Shown piece by piece: positions 1-6,833 of a stretch of DNA of 12,261 bases. The DNA is from Betaproteobacteria bacterium (lineage in GTDB: Bacteria > Pseudomonadota > Gammaproteobacteria > Burkholderiales > Burkholderiaceae_C). The notes beneath the pieces were generated by a model. That model made no database searches. It was not told where the DNA came from and was given only the letters and a program-made list of their open reading frames with translations. The first letter of the stretch is position 1. Every line of letters begins with the position of its first letter. The translations under genes and the position numbers were made by a program. The stretch covers positions 1 to 12,261 of the forward strand of contig JANXLW010000188.1 of NCBI GenBank assembly GCA_025354965.1. Reading direction: 5' to 3'.

Positions 1-337
1 GGGCGCTAATCTGTTTGCCGCGCACTTCGACCCAGGCGTCGCCATTGTCAGCAGCGGCAATTTTGTAGGGCATCAGATCGATGTCTTTCTGGACTTCTTT
101 CTCAGTGAACTTGCGGCCAATCAGGCGCTTCACCGCATACAGCGTATTTTTGGGATTGGTTACGGCCTGTCGTTTGGCAGATGCGCCAACCAGCACTTCA
201 CCGTCTTCCTGGTAAGCGACAACCGAAGGCGTGGTGCGCGCACCCTCTGCGTTTTCAATGACCTTGGGCGTGTTGCCCTCCATGATCGAGACGCAGCTAT
301 TGGTCGTTCCCAGATCGATGCCGATGATTCTTCCCAT
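1..337 (-). CDS. dnaK: Chaperone DnaK (Hsp70), N-terminal 112 residues, partial
   Basis: Cytoplasmic ATP-dependent Hsp70 chaperone that binds exposed hydrophobic segments of client proteins with DnaJ and GrpE. The gene runs off the left edge, so only about the first 112 of roughly 640 residues are here, all from the nucleotide-binding domain. Reading from the ATG at 337 the protein begins MGRIIGIDLGTTNSCVSIME, containing the IDLGTTNS phosphate-1 loop of the actin/Hsp70 ATPase fold. It continues with NAEGARTTPSVVAY and GASAKRQAVTNPKNTLYAVK, both strongly conserved in DnaK. A good Shine-Dalgarno (GAAGGA) precedes the ATG by about 9 nt, fixing the start. It follows grpE on the same strand after a 76-nt gap, so it is probably in the same heat-shock transcript. 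Identification is secure; the remainder of the protein cannot be judged. Confidence 0.97.
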   Translation of the reverse strand, partial: MGRIIGIDLGTTNSCVSIMEGNTPKVIENAEGARTTPSVVAYQEDGEVLVGASAKRQAVTNPKNTLYAVKRLIGRKFTEKEVQKDIDLMPYKIAAADNGDAWVEVRGKQISA

Positions 338-376
338 GATTGTTTTCCTTCAATGAAAATTCAGATGCTTTTAACT

Positions 377-385
377 TGTGGATAA
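377..385 (-). promoter_or_regulatory. Perfect-consensus DnaA box in the grpE-dnaK gap
   Basis: The minus strand reads TTATCCACA, an exact match to the strict DnaA box consensus. It lies in the 76-nt spacer between the grpE stop and the dnaK start. The match is seen directly; DnaA binding and any effect on dnaK transcription are inference. A single box can occur by chance. Confidence 0.35.
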
Positions 386-413
386 CTTGATACTTTTCAA
401 GCCGCCAGAGTGA

Positions 414-995
414 TTATTTCGGTGCCGCCACAATGACCAGCGCCGGACGCAATACGCGCTCGGCAATGGAATAGCCTTTTTGCAGCACTGTGACGACCGA
501 ATTGGCTTCCAGCTCCGAAGCTACCACGCTGATCGCCTGATGCTGATGCGGATCGAATTTGTCACCCGCTGCCGGGTTGATGGCAAGCACTTTGTTGCGC
601 TCCAGCGCGGCAAGTAACTGGCGCAAGGTTGCTTGTGCACCTTCCCGAATCTGGTCGGCAGTGGCCTCTTTGAGAACCAGACCCGCTTCCAGACTGTCTG
701 CCACCGGCAGCAGGCTTTCAGCGAAACCCTCTACTGCAAACTTGCGGGCTTTCGAAATCTCTTCTTCGGCCCGACGACGGGCATTGTCAGCCTCGGCTTT
801 GGCTCGTAAGTACTGGTCCGCCAGATCAGCACTTTTGGCTTGCAAGTCTGCCAGATCGGCCTGCATGTCAGCCAGATCGGTCTGGGCACGTGACAGTGCA
901 TCGGATTCGTCAGCAAATTGAGCGGCGAGCTTCTCTTCAGGGCTCTGACTGTCGACCAGCGGCGAGTTGGTTTGGTTTGGGTTGTTTTCAGACAT
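414..995 (-). CDS. grpE: GrpE, nucleotide exchange factor for DnaK
   Basis: Cytoplasmic co-chaperone that opens the DnaK nucleotide-binding cleft and releases ADP, resetting the Hsp70 cycle. The 193 residues match the usual length. Residues 1-25 are a polar, disordered-looking N-terminus (MSENNPNQTN). Residues about 25-85 form the long dimerising coiled coil, rich in Ala, Asp, Leu and Gln and including repeated ADLAD-type segments at 39-60. The C-terminal half is the beta domain that contacts DnaK and carries the family signature around FDPHQHQAI and the ending VLRPALVIVAAPK. The ATG at 995 has only a weak Shine-Dalgarno, but no better in-frame start is seen and the protein aligns from its first residues. 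It sits upstream of dnaK in the classical grpE-dnaK order, with a sigma-32 type promoter about 35 nt upstream of its start. Confidence 0.96.
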   Translation of the reverse strand: MSENNPNQTNSPLVDSQSPEEKLAAQFADESDALSRAQTDLADMQADLADLQAKSADLADQYLRAKAEADNARRRAEEEISKARKFAVEGFAESLLPVADSLEAGLVLKEATADQIREGAQATLRQLLAALERNKVLAINPAAGDKFDPHQHQAISVVASELEANSVVTVLQKGYSIAERVLRPALVIVAAPK

Positions 996-1028
996 GCTAT
1001 GGATTCAAATTTCAGCTACCAGACCTCG

Positions 1029-1056
1029 ATTTGGGGTCGTTGACAGGCAATTCAAG
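1029..1056 (-). promoter_or_regulatory. Sigma-32 (RpoH) heat-shock promoter upstream of grpE
   Basis: On the minus strand CTTGAA (1051-1056) is followed after 14 nt by CCCCAAAT (1029-1036). The known RpoH consensus is CTTGAA with a 13-17 nt spacer and CCCCATNT; the -35 is exact and the -10 matches in all but one specified base. The predicted transcript would start near 1021 and have a leader of about 25 nt before the grpE ATG at 995. Placement before grpE-dnaK is where such a promoter is expected. No CIRCE inverted repeat (HrcA site) was seen here. Confidence 0.75.
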
Positions 1057-1086
1057 GGTGCCGAAGATGCAACGCCTAAGGGACAG

Positions 1087-1111
1087 AACACGGTGCCTTC
1101 AAGCACGTGTT
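1087..1111. other. Imperfect hairpin between the FKBP gene and grpE
   Basis: Left arm AACACGGTGC (1087-1096) pairs with GCACGTGTT (1103-1111) through nine base pairs, with one bulged G and a 6-nt loop. It lies just past the stop of the FKBP gene (minus strand) and before the grpE promoter. It could slow or end read-through of the FKBP transcript, but no T-run follows on either strand, so it is not a convincing intrinsic terminator. Confidence 0.3.
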
Positions 1112-1135
1112 GATGGCCGACGCACCTTGGGAAAG

Positions 1136-1489
1136 TCAGTTCGACACAGCCAGCAGTTCGACGTCAAACTTGAGCGTGGCATTGGGTGGAATGACACCGC
1201 CAGCGCCACGTGCACCGTAGCCCAATGCAGCGGGGATGATGAGCGTGCGCGCACCCCCGACCAGCATGCCGGCGACGCCCTCGTCCCAGCCGCGAATCAC
1301 CATGCCAGCGCCAAGCGAAAAGACAAAGGGGTCATTGCGGTCTTTGCTGGAGTCAAACTTTGCTCCTTGCACGTTGTCGTTGTACAGCCAACCGGTGTAA
1401 TGAACGGTAACGCTCTTGCCCTTGATCGCTTCAGCACCCGTGCCAAGCACAGAGTCTTCGTATTGCAGGCCGGACGGAGAACTGGTCAT
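1136..1489 (-). CDS. FKBP-type peptidyl-prolyl cis-trans isomerase
   Basis: Catalyses cis-trans isomerisation of peptidyl-prolyl bonds during folding. At 117 residues it is a single minimal FKBP domain with no signal peptide, so it is probably cytoplasmic. Family positions are visible: VHYTGWLYN (Tyr31), GAKFDSS (Phe45, Asp46), FVFSLGAGMVIRGWDEGV (Phe57, Val64-Ile65, Trp68, the pocket floor), LIIPAALGYGARGAGGVIPP (Tyr91 and the flexible 80s loop) and the last strand LKFDVELL (Phe108). The sequence closely resembles the small cytoplasmic FKBPs of Burkholderiales. The ATG at 1489 has a weak upstream AAAGA; it is the first ATG that gives the normal N-terminus. It lies 140 nt upstream of grpE on the same strand, a natural companion for a folding locus, but grpE has its own promoter in that gap. 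Confidence 0.95.
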   Translation of the reverse strand: MTSSPSGLQYEDSVLGTGAEAIKGKSVTVHYTGWLYNDNVQGAKFDSSKDRNDPFVFSLGAGMVIRGWDEGVAGMLVGGARTLIIPAALGYGARGAGGVIPPNATLKFDVELLAVSN

Positions 1490-1564
1490 GTTTGAGTCTT
1501 TCTACGCTATGACAAATATAGCTGGGGGCGCCGGGTTGATTTGGCGATGGCCAGGCAACCGAAG

Positions 1565-1570
1565 ATTATA
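1565..1570 (-). promoter_or_regulatory. Candidate -10 box for the FKBP gene
   Basis: The minus strand carries an exact TATAAT about 75 nt upstream of the FKBP start. The -35 region at 17-18 nt spacing is poor (CAATGA), so the call rests mainly on the -10 and on its location in a gene-free stretch. Confidence 0.3.
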
Positions 1571-1691
1571 AGGGCGCTTCTGGTGCTTCATTGGCTTGCC
1601 CGGAACCAACAAAGAATGCCACGCCGCACTCGCTTGGCAGATGCAGGCCAATGCGCTCCGACAACTTGTGAAGCGCCCCCAGCGGGGTAAA

Positions 1692-2003
1692 TCAAGCGAC
1701 TTTTTTGGCCAGGTTGGCTGACCATTTCGAAGCAAACGCTGGAAGATCACCCAGTCTCCTCATCAGATCCGCCCCGGGTGGCGTCAAGACATAGCCTTCC
1801 TTGCCATGATTGACCAGGCCGGCTTCGCGCAATTCCTTGATCCGGGTATTCAGTGTGTTGGGCGTAATACCGCCAACGCTGTCTTGTAGCAGTCGAAAAG
1901 TCTGGGCATGTCCGTCCTTCAGAGCCCACAAGACCCGGATCGCGTAGCGCGACTCCAGCAGCCCCAGCAATTGACCGATAGCGGCATTTTCTTTGGAACT
2001 CAT
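1692..2003 (-). CDS. HxlR-like winged-helix transcriptional regulator
   Basis: Small DNA-binding protein of 103 residues, almost entirely one winged helix-turn-helix domain. The pattern RYAIRVLWALKDG, then TFRLLQDSVGGITPNTLNTR (recognition-helix region), LREAGLV and GYVLTPPGADLMRRL is typical of the HxlR/MarR-related group, in which small dimers often sense redox or electrophile signals; here there is no cysteine, so a cysteine-based switch is not available. The reading frame is open from an ATG at 2048 (118 residues), but the ATG at 2003 (MSSKEN) is preferred: AGGAG sits about 9 nt upstream and the longer N-terminus adds nothing conserved. The gene is alone between the FKBP gene and a 315-nt gene-free stretch, so its target is unknown; it may control itself or a distant gene. 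Confidence 0.8.
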   Translation of the reverse strand: MSSKENAAIGQLLGLLESRYAIRVLWALKDGHAQTFRLLQDSVGGITPNTLNTRIKELREAGLVNHGKEGYVLTPPGADLMRRLGDLPAFASKWSANLAKKVA

Positions 2004-2318
2004 GACACGGCTCTCCTCAAAGCTATTTTTTCGCACCGGGTGATTCAACTTGTACGCGGCATAGGTTTTTGAAAGACCCAGATAACCGCTCTTTTTTCGG
2101 CGCGCAAGAAACTATAACGCAGATTTTTAGGCGCTACAAGATTCATAGCTAGGTAGCCACATTATTAATTTTTTCAGCAAAGTCATCCCTTAAGGTTCAA
2201 TCCTGAAGCGGTGTCATGACCGATTGTCAAGCAGGTCGGTGTCAAAGCCTTTGGCAAACGCGCCGACATGCTGGTCCCGGAGTAGGCTGAGGCTCGTCGA
2301 TAGCTGCAAACGTCAATC
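2004..2318. other. 315-nt region without a confident gene
   Basis: This spacer separates the regulator gene from the S41 peptidase gene, both on the minus strand. It is AT-rich from about 2020 to 2190, with T-runs and TATAA-like strings, consistent with promoter DNA for the regulator, and GC-richer from 2200 to 2318. The part at 2220-2285 reads on the plus strand like a short piece of coding sequence ending in TAG, with no start codon and a stop directly before it. No convincing terminator, tRNA or repeat was seen. Confidence 0.6.
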
Positions 2319-3695
2319 TCAACGTCCCATCAGAACCCGGTTCTCTCGCCACGGTGCCCGGTAGATTTCTTGCACTGTGTGAGGTCCCAGCAAAGCGGAT
2401 TTCGCCTGGGCTAAGGGAACGACCGGGCAGGCACCGGTGCTCTGGTAGGTGAGCGCGGTAGCAAGCAATCTCTCATTGACGTCGCCGAACGGATGCGCCA
2501 AGTCGTCGGCAGCGGCGCAAGCCGGGGCAAAACCATTGACGTAGCCACCCTGACTCGCAGAATTTATGCCATCGAACTGGATGGCAAAGTAAGCTGTGCC
2601 ACAGTTGTTGGTCTGGATAAAGCCATACGGTTTGCCGCAGGTTGTGCCGCCAATGGTAATGACGCTCACAAACGGACTCAGACTGTTGATGATGGACTCG
2701 CTGGCCGAGCAGGTGCCAGGTCCGGTCAGCACGAACACCCGTTTCAGCCCCAGTGTTGGCAAAGTGGTGTTGTGGGTGTCGGTGTCAAAGAACGGTATCG
2801 TATTTGCCGGGTCGTTGGTTTTCTCAGGATGCTTGTCATTGAAGCGCAGTTGCTCGAACACCTGGTTCTTGGTTGGGGCACCTCCAATCATGTAGCCGAC
2901 TTCGCTGGCGATGTAAAGGTAGCCACCGCCGTTGTAGCGCAGGTCCAGCACCAGATCGTCGATATTGGCGGCAGCAAACTCGGACATGGCAGCGGCCAGT
3001 GGTGCTTCTGCGTTGGCGGTCTGGTCGTTGAACACCATGTAGCCGATCTTCTTGCCGCTGGGCATGCTGAGCACCTGATTTTTCAACACCGGTGTGCCCA
3101 CGACTGCGATGGCCGTCAACGTCACCCGTCGCGTGTTGCTCACGCCCAGGTCCAGTACGTCAAAAGTATTGCTGTCACCGCTATTGGCAGGATAGAGTGC
3201 AGCAAGAAACGCGGCACGGGTGAGCTGCCCTTCCGGCGTACCGTTGATATTTACGATCCTTGTCCCTCGGTCAATGCCTGCGAGTTTGGCCGGCGAGTTG
3301 AGCTCCGAGTAAGCGACACGCAAAGTGCCATCGGTCGCCCGGACAAAAGTGGCACCGTAACCAACCACTTGCCCGGACTGAAAAAAAGCATCAATCACCG
3401 CTTGTGATTCTGCAAAACTGAAGCGATCAGTCGGTCTGACCAGCAGCGCGTTGAAATAGTCGATCGGTGTCGCGTAGTTGGTTGCAACCACGTCGACGAT
3501 GTTTTTGTACCAGAGATAGACATCGTCCAGATGCGCGCGCACCCAGGTCTTCTCATCACTGGGCGTGCACAGGCTGCTTGCCGGGTAGCCGGTGGCTCCT
3601 GCGGTGGACGTGTTTGCAGAACCACCGCCACCACCGCCACCGCAGCCCGCCAGGACCCCCGCTGCCAGACCCAACAGAACCCATTTTTTAATCAC
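2319..3695 (-). CDS. S41-family serine peptidase, predicted lipoprotein
   Basis: Envelope peptidase of the C-terminal-processing (Tsp/CtpA-like) family. With the GTG start the protein is 458 residues and begins with a textbook lipoprotein signal: Ile-Lys-Lys, a hydrophobic stretch, then the lipobox LAGC with Cys18, followed by a run of eight glycines. Next comes a domain with YLWYKNIV, then a PDZ-like region (GYGATFV to AKLAGIDRGTRIVNINGTPE), then the catalytic S41 domain with DLVLDLRYNGGGY. The nucleophile is probably Ser330 in TCSASES, and the general-base Lys355 in CGKPYG lies 25 residues later, the spacing known from Prc and CtpA. An upstream ATG at 3749 is in frame and also has a good Shine-Dalgarno (GAGG, 7 nt), giving 476 residues, but it would put about 18 extra, partly acidic residues before the signal; the GTG at 3695 has AAGG 7 nt upstream and is preferred. 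It is divergent from phoD. Substrate unknown. Confidence 0.88.
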   Translation of the reverse strand: MIKKWVLLGLAAGVLAGCGGGGGGGSANTSTAGATGYPASSLCTPSDEKTWVRAHLDDVYLWYKNIVDVVATNYATPIDYFNALLVRPTDRFSFAESQAVIDAFFQSGQVVGYGATFVRATDGTLRVAYSELNSPAKLAGIDRGTRIVNINGTPEGQLTRAAFLAALYPANSGDSNTFDVLDLGVSNTRRVTLTAIAVVGTPVLKNQVLSMPSGKKIGYMVFNDQTANAEAPLAAAMSEFAAANIDDLVLDLRYNGGGYLYIASEVGYMIGGAPTKNQVFEQLRFNDKHPEKTNDPANTIPFFDTDTHNTTLPTLGLKRVFVLTGPGTCSASESIINSLSPFVSVITIGGTTCGKPYGFIQTNNCGTAYFAIQFDGINSASQGGYVNGFAPACAAADDLAHPFGDVNERLLATALTYQSTGACPVVPLAQAKSALLGPHTVQEIYRAPWRENRVLMGR

Positions 3696-3837
3696 TCTTG
3701 CACCTTTGTTGATTGGACAGAAGTTATCGCCGCAAAATATTAACATCATGCATTGACCTCAGACAAATACAGACTTTAGACCGGTCGATCTGCCACAATT
3801 TGACCGCGTGCTGTTGTCAGTGCGTTCACACTAATTC
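3696..3837. promoter_or_regulatory. Divergent promoter region between the S41 peptidase and phoD
   Basis: These 142 nt must hold promoters for both divergent genes. The stretch is AT-richer than its surroundings. No convincing Pho box (tandem CTGTCAT-like repeats) was found before phoD, so phosphate control cannot be claimed from the sequence. Confidence 0.45.
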
Positions 3838-5442
3838 ATGAATTACGTCGAACCACTGAGCCGTCGCCGCCTGCTCCAGCTACTGTGCGCCAACACTGCC
3901 AGCTTTTGGCCGCCGCGCAGCGCCTGGAGCCGGCCGCGCTTTGCCAGCAATCCTTTTACATTGGGCGTGGCCAGTGGTTCACCGACGTCTGACTCTGTGG
4001 TGTTGTGGACCCGCTTGCATTTGCCGATTGCCGCTGATGCCAACCTGGGTCACGACCCCATCACGGTGCGCTGGGAGTTGGCGCATGACGACCAGTTCAA
4101 AAGCATTGCCCAAAGTGGTCTGTCTATGGCATACCGTGAGCTGGCGCATGCTGTGCACGCGGAGGTGGCTGGTCTGGATTCTGACCGCTGGTACTTTTAT
4201 CGCTTCATGGCTGGTGACGCGGTCAGTCCGGTCGGGCGCACGCGCACTTTCCCGAAAGCCGATGCGGCAGTCGCCCGGTTGCGGCTGGCTTACGCATCGT
4301 GCCAAAAGTGGGAAGATGGTTTCTTCAGCGCCTGGCGACACATGCGCGAAGAAGGCCTGGACGCGGTAGTGTTCCTGGGCGACTACATCTATGAATACCC
4401 GGGCACCAGCAGCAAAATACGCACCCCAACCGGTGGCTGGGTGTTGACTCTGGACGACTACCGCCAGCGTTATGCGCTGTACAAGGGGGATGCGGATCTG
4501 CAAACCATGCACGCGGCTTGCCCATGGTTGATGACCTGGGATGACCACGAGGTGCAGAACGACTACGCCGGCTTGCGGGCTGGCGATAGCGGTGTTGCTG
4601 ATCCCTCAAATCCTGACAATTTTCTGACGCGTCGGGCCGCCGCTTACCAGGCCTGGTACGAGCACATGCCGGTTCGTGCGTCGGTGTTGACACAAGGTCT
4701 TGCCGGGCTGACCCGGGGCGCCGAAATGCGCATCTACCAGCGACTGGAGTACGGGCAACTGGCTTCCATTTATCTGCTGGATGCCCGGCAATACAAGGAC
4801 CCCCAGGTTTGCAACATGGGTGAGCGATTGGGTTCCAGCAGGGTGAACCTCGCCACCTGCGCGCAATGGCTTGACCCAAAGCGCAGCTTGTTGGGTTTGC
4901 GACAGGAGCGGTGGCTGGGCCAGGAATTCGCAAACCCCCGGTCACGCGACGTACGCTGGAATGTGCTGGGCCAGCAGACATTGATGGGGCAGCGTAATTT
5001 CAAAACAGACTCCGGGCAGAGCCTCTGGAACGATGGTTGGGACGGTTACCCGGTCGCCCGAACCCGCTTGACAGATTCGTTGCGCCAACACTTTGTTGCC
5101 AACCCGGTGGTGCTGGGAGGTGATGTGCATGAAAACTGGGTAGGCCACGTCAAGGCCGATTACAACAATCGCGACAGTGTCAACGTCGGCGTGGAGTTTT
5201 GCGGTACAAGCATTACTTCGCGCTCGGGTGGCGGCGCCAGAACGGCACAGCTCCTGGCTGCGAACCCGCATTTTGTATTTGCCGATGCGCAGCGCAAAGG
5301 CTATGGTGTGGTGGAGTTCACACCCGGCCAACTCAGCACCACCTTGCGGGTGGTGGATGATGTGACACGGCAAAACACCAAAATTGAAACGCTGGCCCGC
5401 TTTACGGTACAGGCCGGGCGGCCTGTCGTGGAGCGGCTCTGA
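3838..5442 (+). CDS. phoD: PhoD-like alkaline phosphatase / phosphodiesterase
   Basis: Exported metal-dependent phosphohydrolase of the PhoD family, which releases phosphate from phosphomonoesters and phosphodiesters outside the cytoplasm. The 534 residues begin with a Tat-like signal (SRRRLLQL at 8-15) with a rather short, weak hydrophobic part. The N-terminal PhoD_N beta domain follows from about residue 38 (NPFTLGVASGSPTSDSVVLW), then the metallophosphoesterase domain. Probable metal-site motifs are ASCQKWEDG, FLGDYIYEY (Asp182), TWDDHEVQND (Asp235, Asp236, His237) and GGDVHENW (Asp429, His431). The order and spacing are those of PhoD proteins. An in-frame TAA two codons upstream makes the ATG at 3838 the earliest start; its Shine-Dalgarno is poor. 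A hairpin follows 12 nt after the stop. The gene is divergent from a lipoprotein peptidase and convergent with metY. Phosphate starvation control is usual for the family but not shown here. Confidence 0.93.
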   Translation: MNYVEPLSRRRLLQLLCANTASFWPPRSAWSRPRFASNPFTLGVASGSPTSDSVVLWTRLHLPIAADANLGHDPITVRWELAHDDQFKSIAQSGLSMAYRELAHAVHAEVAGLDSDRWYFYRFMAGDAVSPVGRTRTFPKADAAVARLRLAYASCQKWEDGFFSAWRHMREEGLDAVVFLGDYIYEYPGTSSKIRTPTGGWVLTLDDYRQRYALYKGDADLQTMHAACPWLMTWDDHEVQNDYAGLRAGDSGVADPSNPDNFLTRRAAAYQAWYEHMPVRASVLTQGLAGLTRGAEMRIYQRLEYGQLASIYLLDARQYKDPQVCNMGERLGSSRVNLATCAQWLDPKRSLLGLRQERWLGQEFANPRSRDVRWNVLGQQTLMGQRNFKTDSGQSLWNDGWDGYPVARTRLTDSLRQHFVANPVVLGGDVHENWVGHVKADYNNRDSVNVGVEFCGTSITSRSGGGARTAQLLAANPHFVFADAQRKGYGVVEFTPGQLSTTLRVVDDVTRQNTKIETLARFTVQAGRPVVERL

Positions 5443-5454
5443 GTAATTTTGTCA

Positions 5455-5473
5455 TCCCGGATTTGATCCGGGA
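5455..5473. terminator. Perfect 8-bp hairpin between convergent phoD and metY
   Basis: TCCCGGAT and ATCCGGGA form a perfect stem around a 3-nt loop (TTG), 12 nt after the phoD stop and 12 nt before the end of metY. There is a TTTT just upstream on the plus strand but no clear T-run downstream, so it is best seen as a two-way hairpin that blocks read-through. The wording, GTCATCCCGGA then TTGATCCGGGA, resembles a palindromic repeat family found scattered in many proteobacterial genomes, so it may also be a mobile repeat. Confidence 0.55.
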
Positions 5474-5485
5474 CCATGAGCCCCA

Positions 5486-6763
5486 TCACACAGCTGCCAG
5501 TGCCTGTTCCAGGTCTTCCAGCAGATCGTCGATGTGCTCAATGCCCAGCGACAAGCGAACCATGTCAGGTTTGACGCCGGCCTTGGCCAATTCGTCGGCG
5601 TTAAGCTGGCGGTGTGTGGTCGAGGCTGGGTGGCAGGCCAGTGATTTGGCGTCACCAATGTTGACCAGCCGTGTGAACAGTTTGAGCGCGTCCTGAAACC
5701 TGGCGCCGGCTTGCAGACTGTCGCTCGCCTTGAGCCCAAAACTGATGATGCCCGAGGCGTGGCCGCCCAGGTATTTTTGAACCAGAGCATGGTCGCCATG
5801 GTCGGGCAAACCAGCATAGTTGACCCAGCTTACTTTGGCGTGTGATTTCAGATAGTTTGCTACTTTGAGTGTGTTGTCACAAATGCGGTCCATGCGCAGG
5901 GGCAGGGTTTCAATGCCCTGCAAAATCTGGAAGGCGGCCAGCGGGCTCAAGGCGGCGCCCATATTGCGCAGCGGCACCACGCGGGCGCGGCCAATGTAGG
6001 CGGCAGCGCCCAGCGCCTCGGTATAGACCACGCCGTGGTAGCTGACATCGGGTTCATTGAGCCGCTTGAAGCGATCTTTGTGATCGGCCCACGGGAACTT
6101 GCCGGAGTCAACAATGATGCCACCAATCGTGGTGCCATGACCACCCAGGTATTTGGTCAGCGAGTGCACCACGATATCGGCGCCGTGCTCAAACGGCCGG
6201 CACAAATAGGGGCTGGCCACCGTGTTGTCGACAATCAGCGGCACGCCGTGCGCGTGGGCGATTGCGGCCAATGCCGCCAGATCGGTGATATTGCCCAGCG
6301 GGTTGCCGATGGTTTCGCAGTACAGCGCCTTGGTGCGGGCGTCGATCAGCTTGGCAAACGATGCCGGATTGCCTGAATCGGCAAAACGCACTTCGATACC
6401 CATTTGCGGGAAGGTGTGCGCAAACAGGTTGTAGGTGCCACCGTACAGCGTGGAGGCTGATACGACGTTGTCACCGGCCTCGGTGATGGTTTGAATGGCG
6501 TAGGCGATAGCCGACATGCCAGAGGCCACCGCCAGCGCGCCAATGCCGCCTTCCATCGCTGCCACGCGCGCTTCCAGCACCGCGTTGGTCGGGTTCATGA
6601 TGCGGCTGTAGATATTGCCGGCCACTTTCAGGTCAAACAAGTCAGCGCCATGCTGGGTGTTGTCAAAGGCGTAGGCTACCGTTTGGTAAATCGGAACCGC
6701 CACTGCTTTGGTGGTGGGGTCCGGCGTGTAGCCACCGTGGACGGCAATCGTTTCGATTTTCAT
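5486..6763 (-). CDS. metY: O-acetylhomoserine sulfhydrylase (PLP-dependent)
   Basis: Makes homocysteine from O-acetylhomoserine and sulfide in direct-sulfhydrylation methionine synthesis; cytoplasmic PLP enzyme of the Cys/Met-metabolism family. The 425 residues fit the MetY subgroup, which is longer than MetB/MetZ. Seen in order: HGGYTPDPTTKAVAVPIYQT, YSRIMNPTNAVLE (Tyr52, Arg54, phosphate contacts across the dimer), ASGMSAI, STLYGGTYNLF, ETIGNPLGNI, VDNTVASPYL (Asp179, pyridine nitrogen) and HSLTKYLGGHG (Lys204, the PLP Schiff-base lysine). The C-terminus carries RLSLGIEHIDDLLEDLEQAL, typical of the family. AGGA lies about 10 nt before the ATG at 6763. The gene is divergent from trpB2 across 218 nt that contain a 12-bp palindrome, a possible operator. 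O-succinylhomoserine use cannot be ruled out from sequence alone, but the subgroup favours the acetyl ester. Confidence 0.94.
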   Translation of the reverse strand: MKIETIAVHGGYTPDPTTKAVAVPIYQTVAYAFDNTQHGADLFDLKVAGNIYSRIMNPTNAVLEARVAAMEGGIGALAVASGMSAIAYAIQTITEAGDNVVSASTLYGGTYNLFAHTFPQMGIEVRFADSGNPASFAKLIDARTKALYCETIGNPLGNITDLAALAAIAHAHGVPLIVDNTVASPYLCRPFEHGADIVVHSLTKYLGGHGTTIGGIIVDSGKFPWADHKDRFKRLNEPDVSYHGVVYTEALGAAAYIGRARVVPLRNMGAALSPLAAFQILQGIETLPLRMDRICDNTLKVANYLKSHAKVSWVNYAGLPDHGDHALVQKYLGGHASGIISFGLKASDSLQAGARFQDALKLFTRLVNIGDAKSLACHPASTTHRQLNADELAKAGVKPDMVRLSLGIEHIDDLLEDLEQALAAV

Positions 6764-6833
6764 GGGGTCTGGTTCCTGTGCAAAAAGAGTTGCATCTTAG
6801 ACCGCCAGCAGGCACCGCCATAGACCGAGTATT

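Noticed and set aside
1070..1103. Second sigma-32-like site upstream of grpE (CTTGAA at 1098-1103)
   Set aside because: The matching -10 (TCCCTTAG) is poor, and the CTTGAA falls in the loop and arm of the hairpin at 1087-1111; the site at 1029-1056 is far better.
890..1495. 201-codon open frame on the plus strand across grpE, its promoter and the FKBP gene
   Set aside because: It overlaps two firmly identified minus-strand genes and shows no family resemblance.
1666..1690. GC-rich stem after the regulator gene as a terminator
   Set aside because: Only four strong pairs (CCCC/GGGG) and no T-run on the minus strand after it.
1502..1750. 82-codon minus-strand frame between the FKBP gene and the regulator
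   Set aside because: It overlaps the end of the regulator in another frame, lacks a good ribosome site and contains the probable FKBP promoter; nothing in it resembles a known protein.
2493..3407. 304-codon open frame on the plus strand opposite the S41 peptidase
   Set aside because: It is antisense to a gene with clear S41 motifs and lipoprotein signal; the translation has no recognisable domain and unnatural composition, typical of the complementary frame of a GC-rich gene.
3779..3837. Pho box upstream of phoD
   Set aside because: Only loose TGTCA-like strings are present; no tandem 7-nt repeats with the right 4-nt spacing.
4325..4981. 218-codon minus-strand frame inside phoD
   Set aside because: Arg-, Pro- and Ser-rich shadow translation with no domain; phoD on the plus strand is unambiguous.
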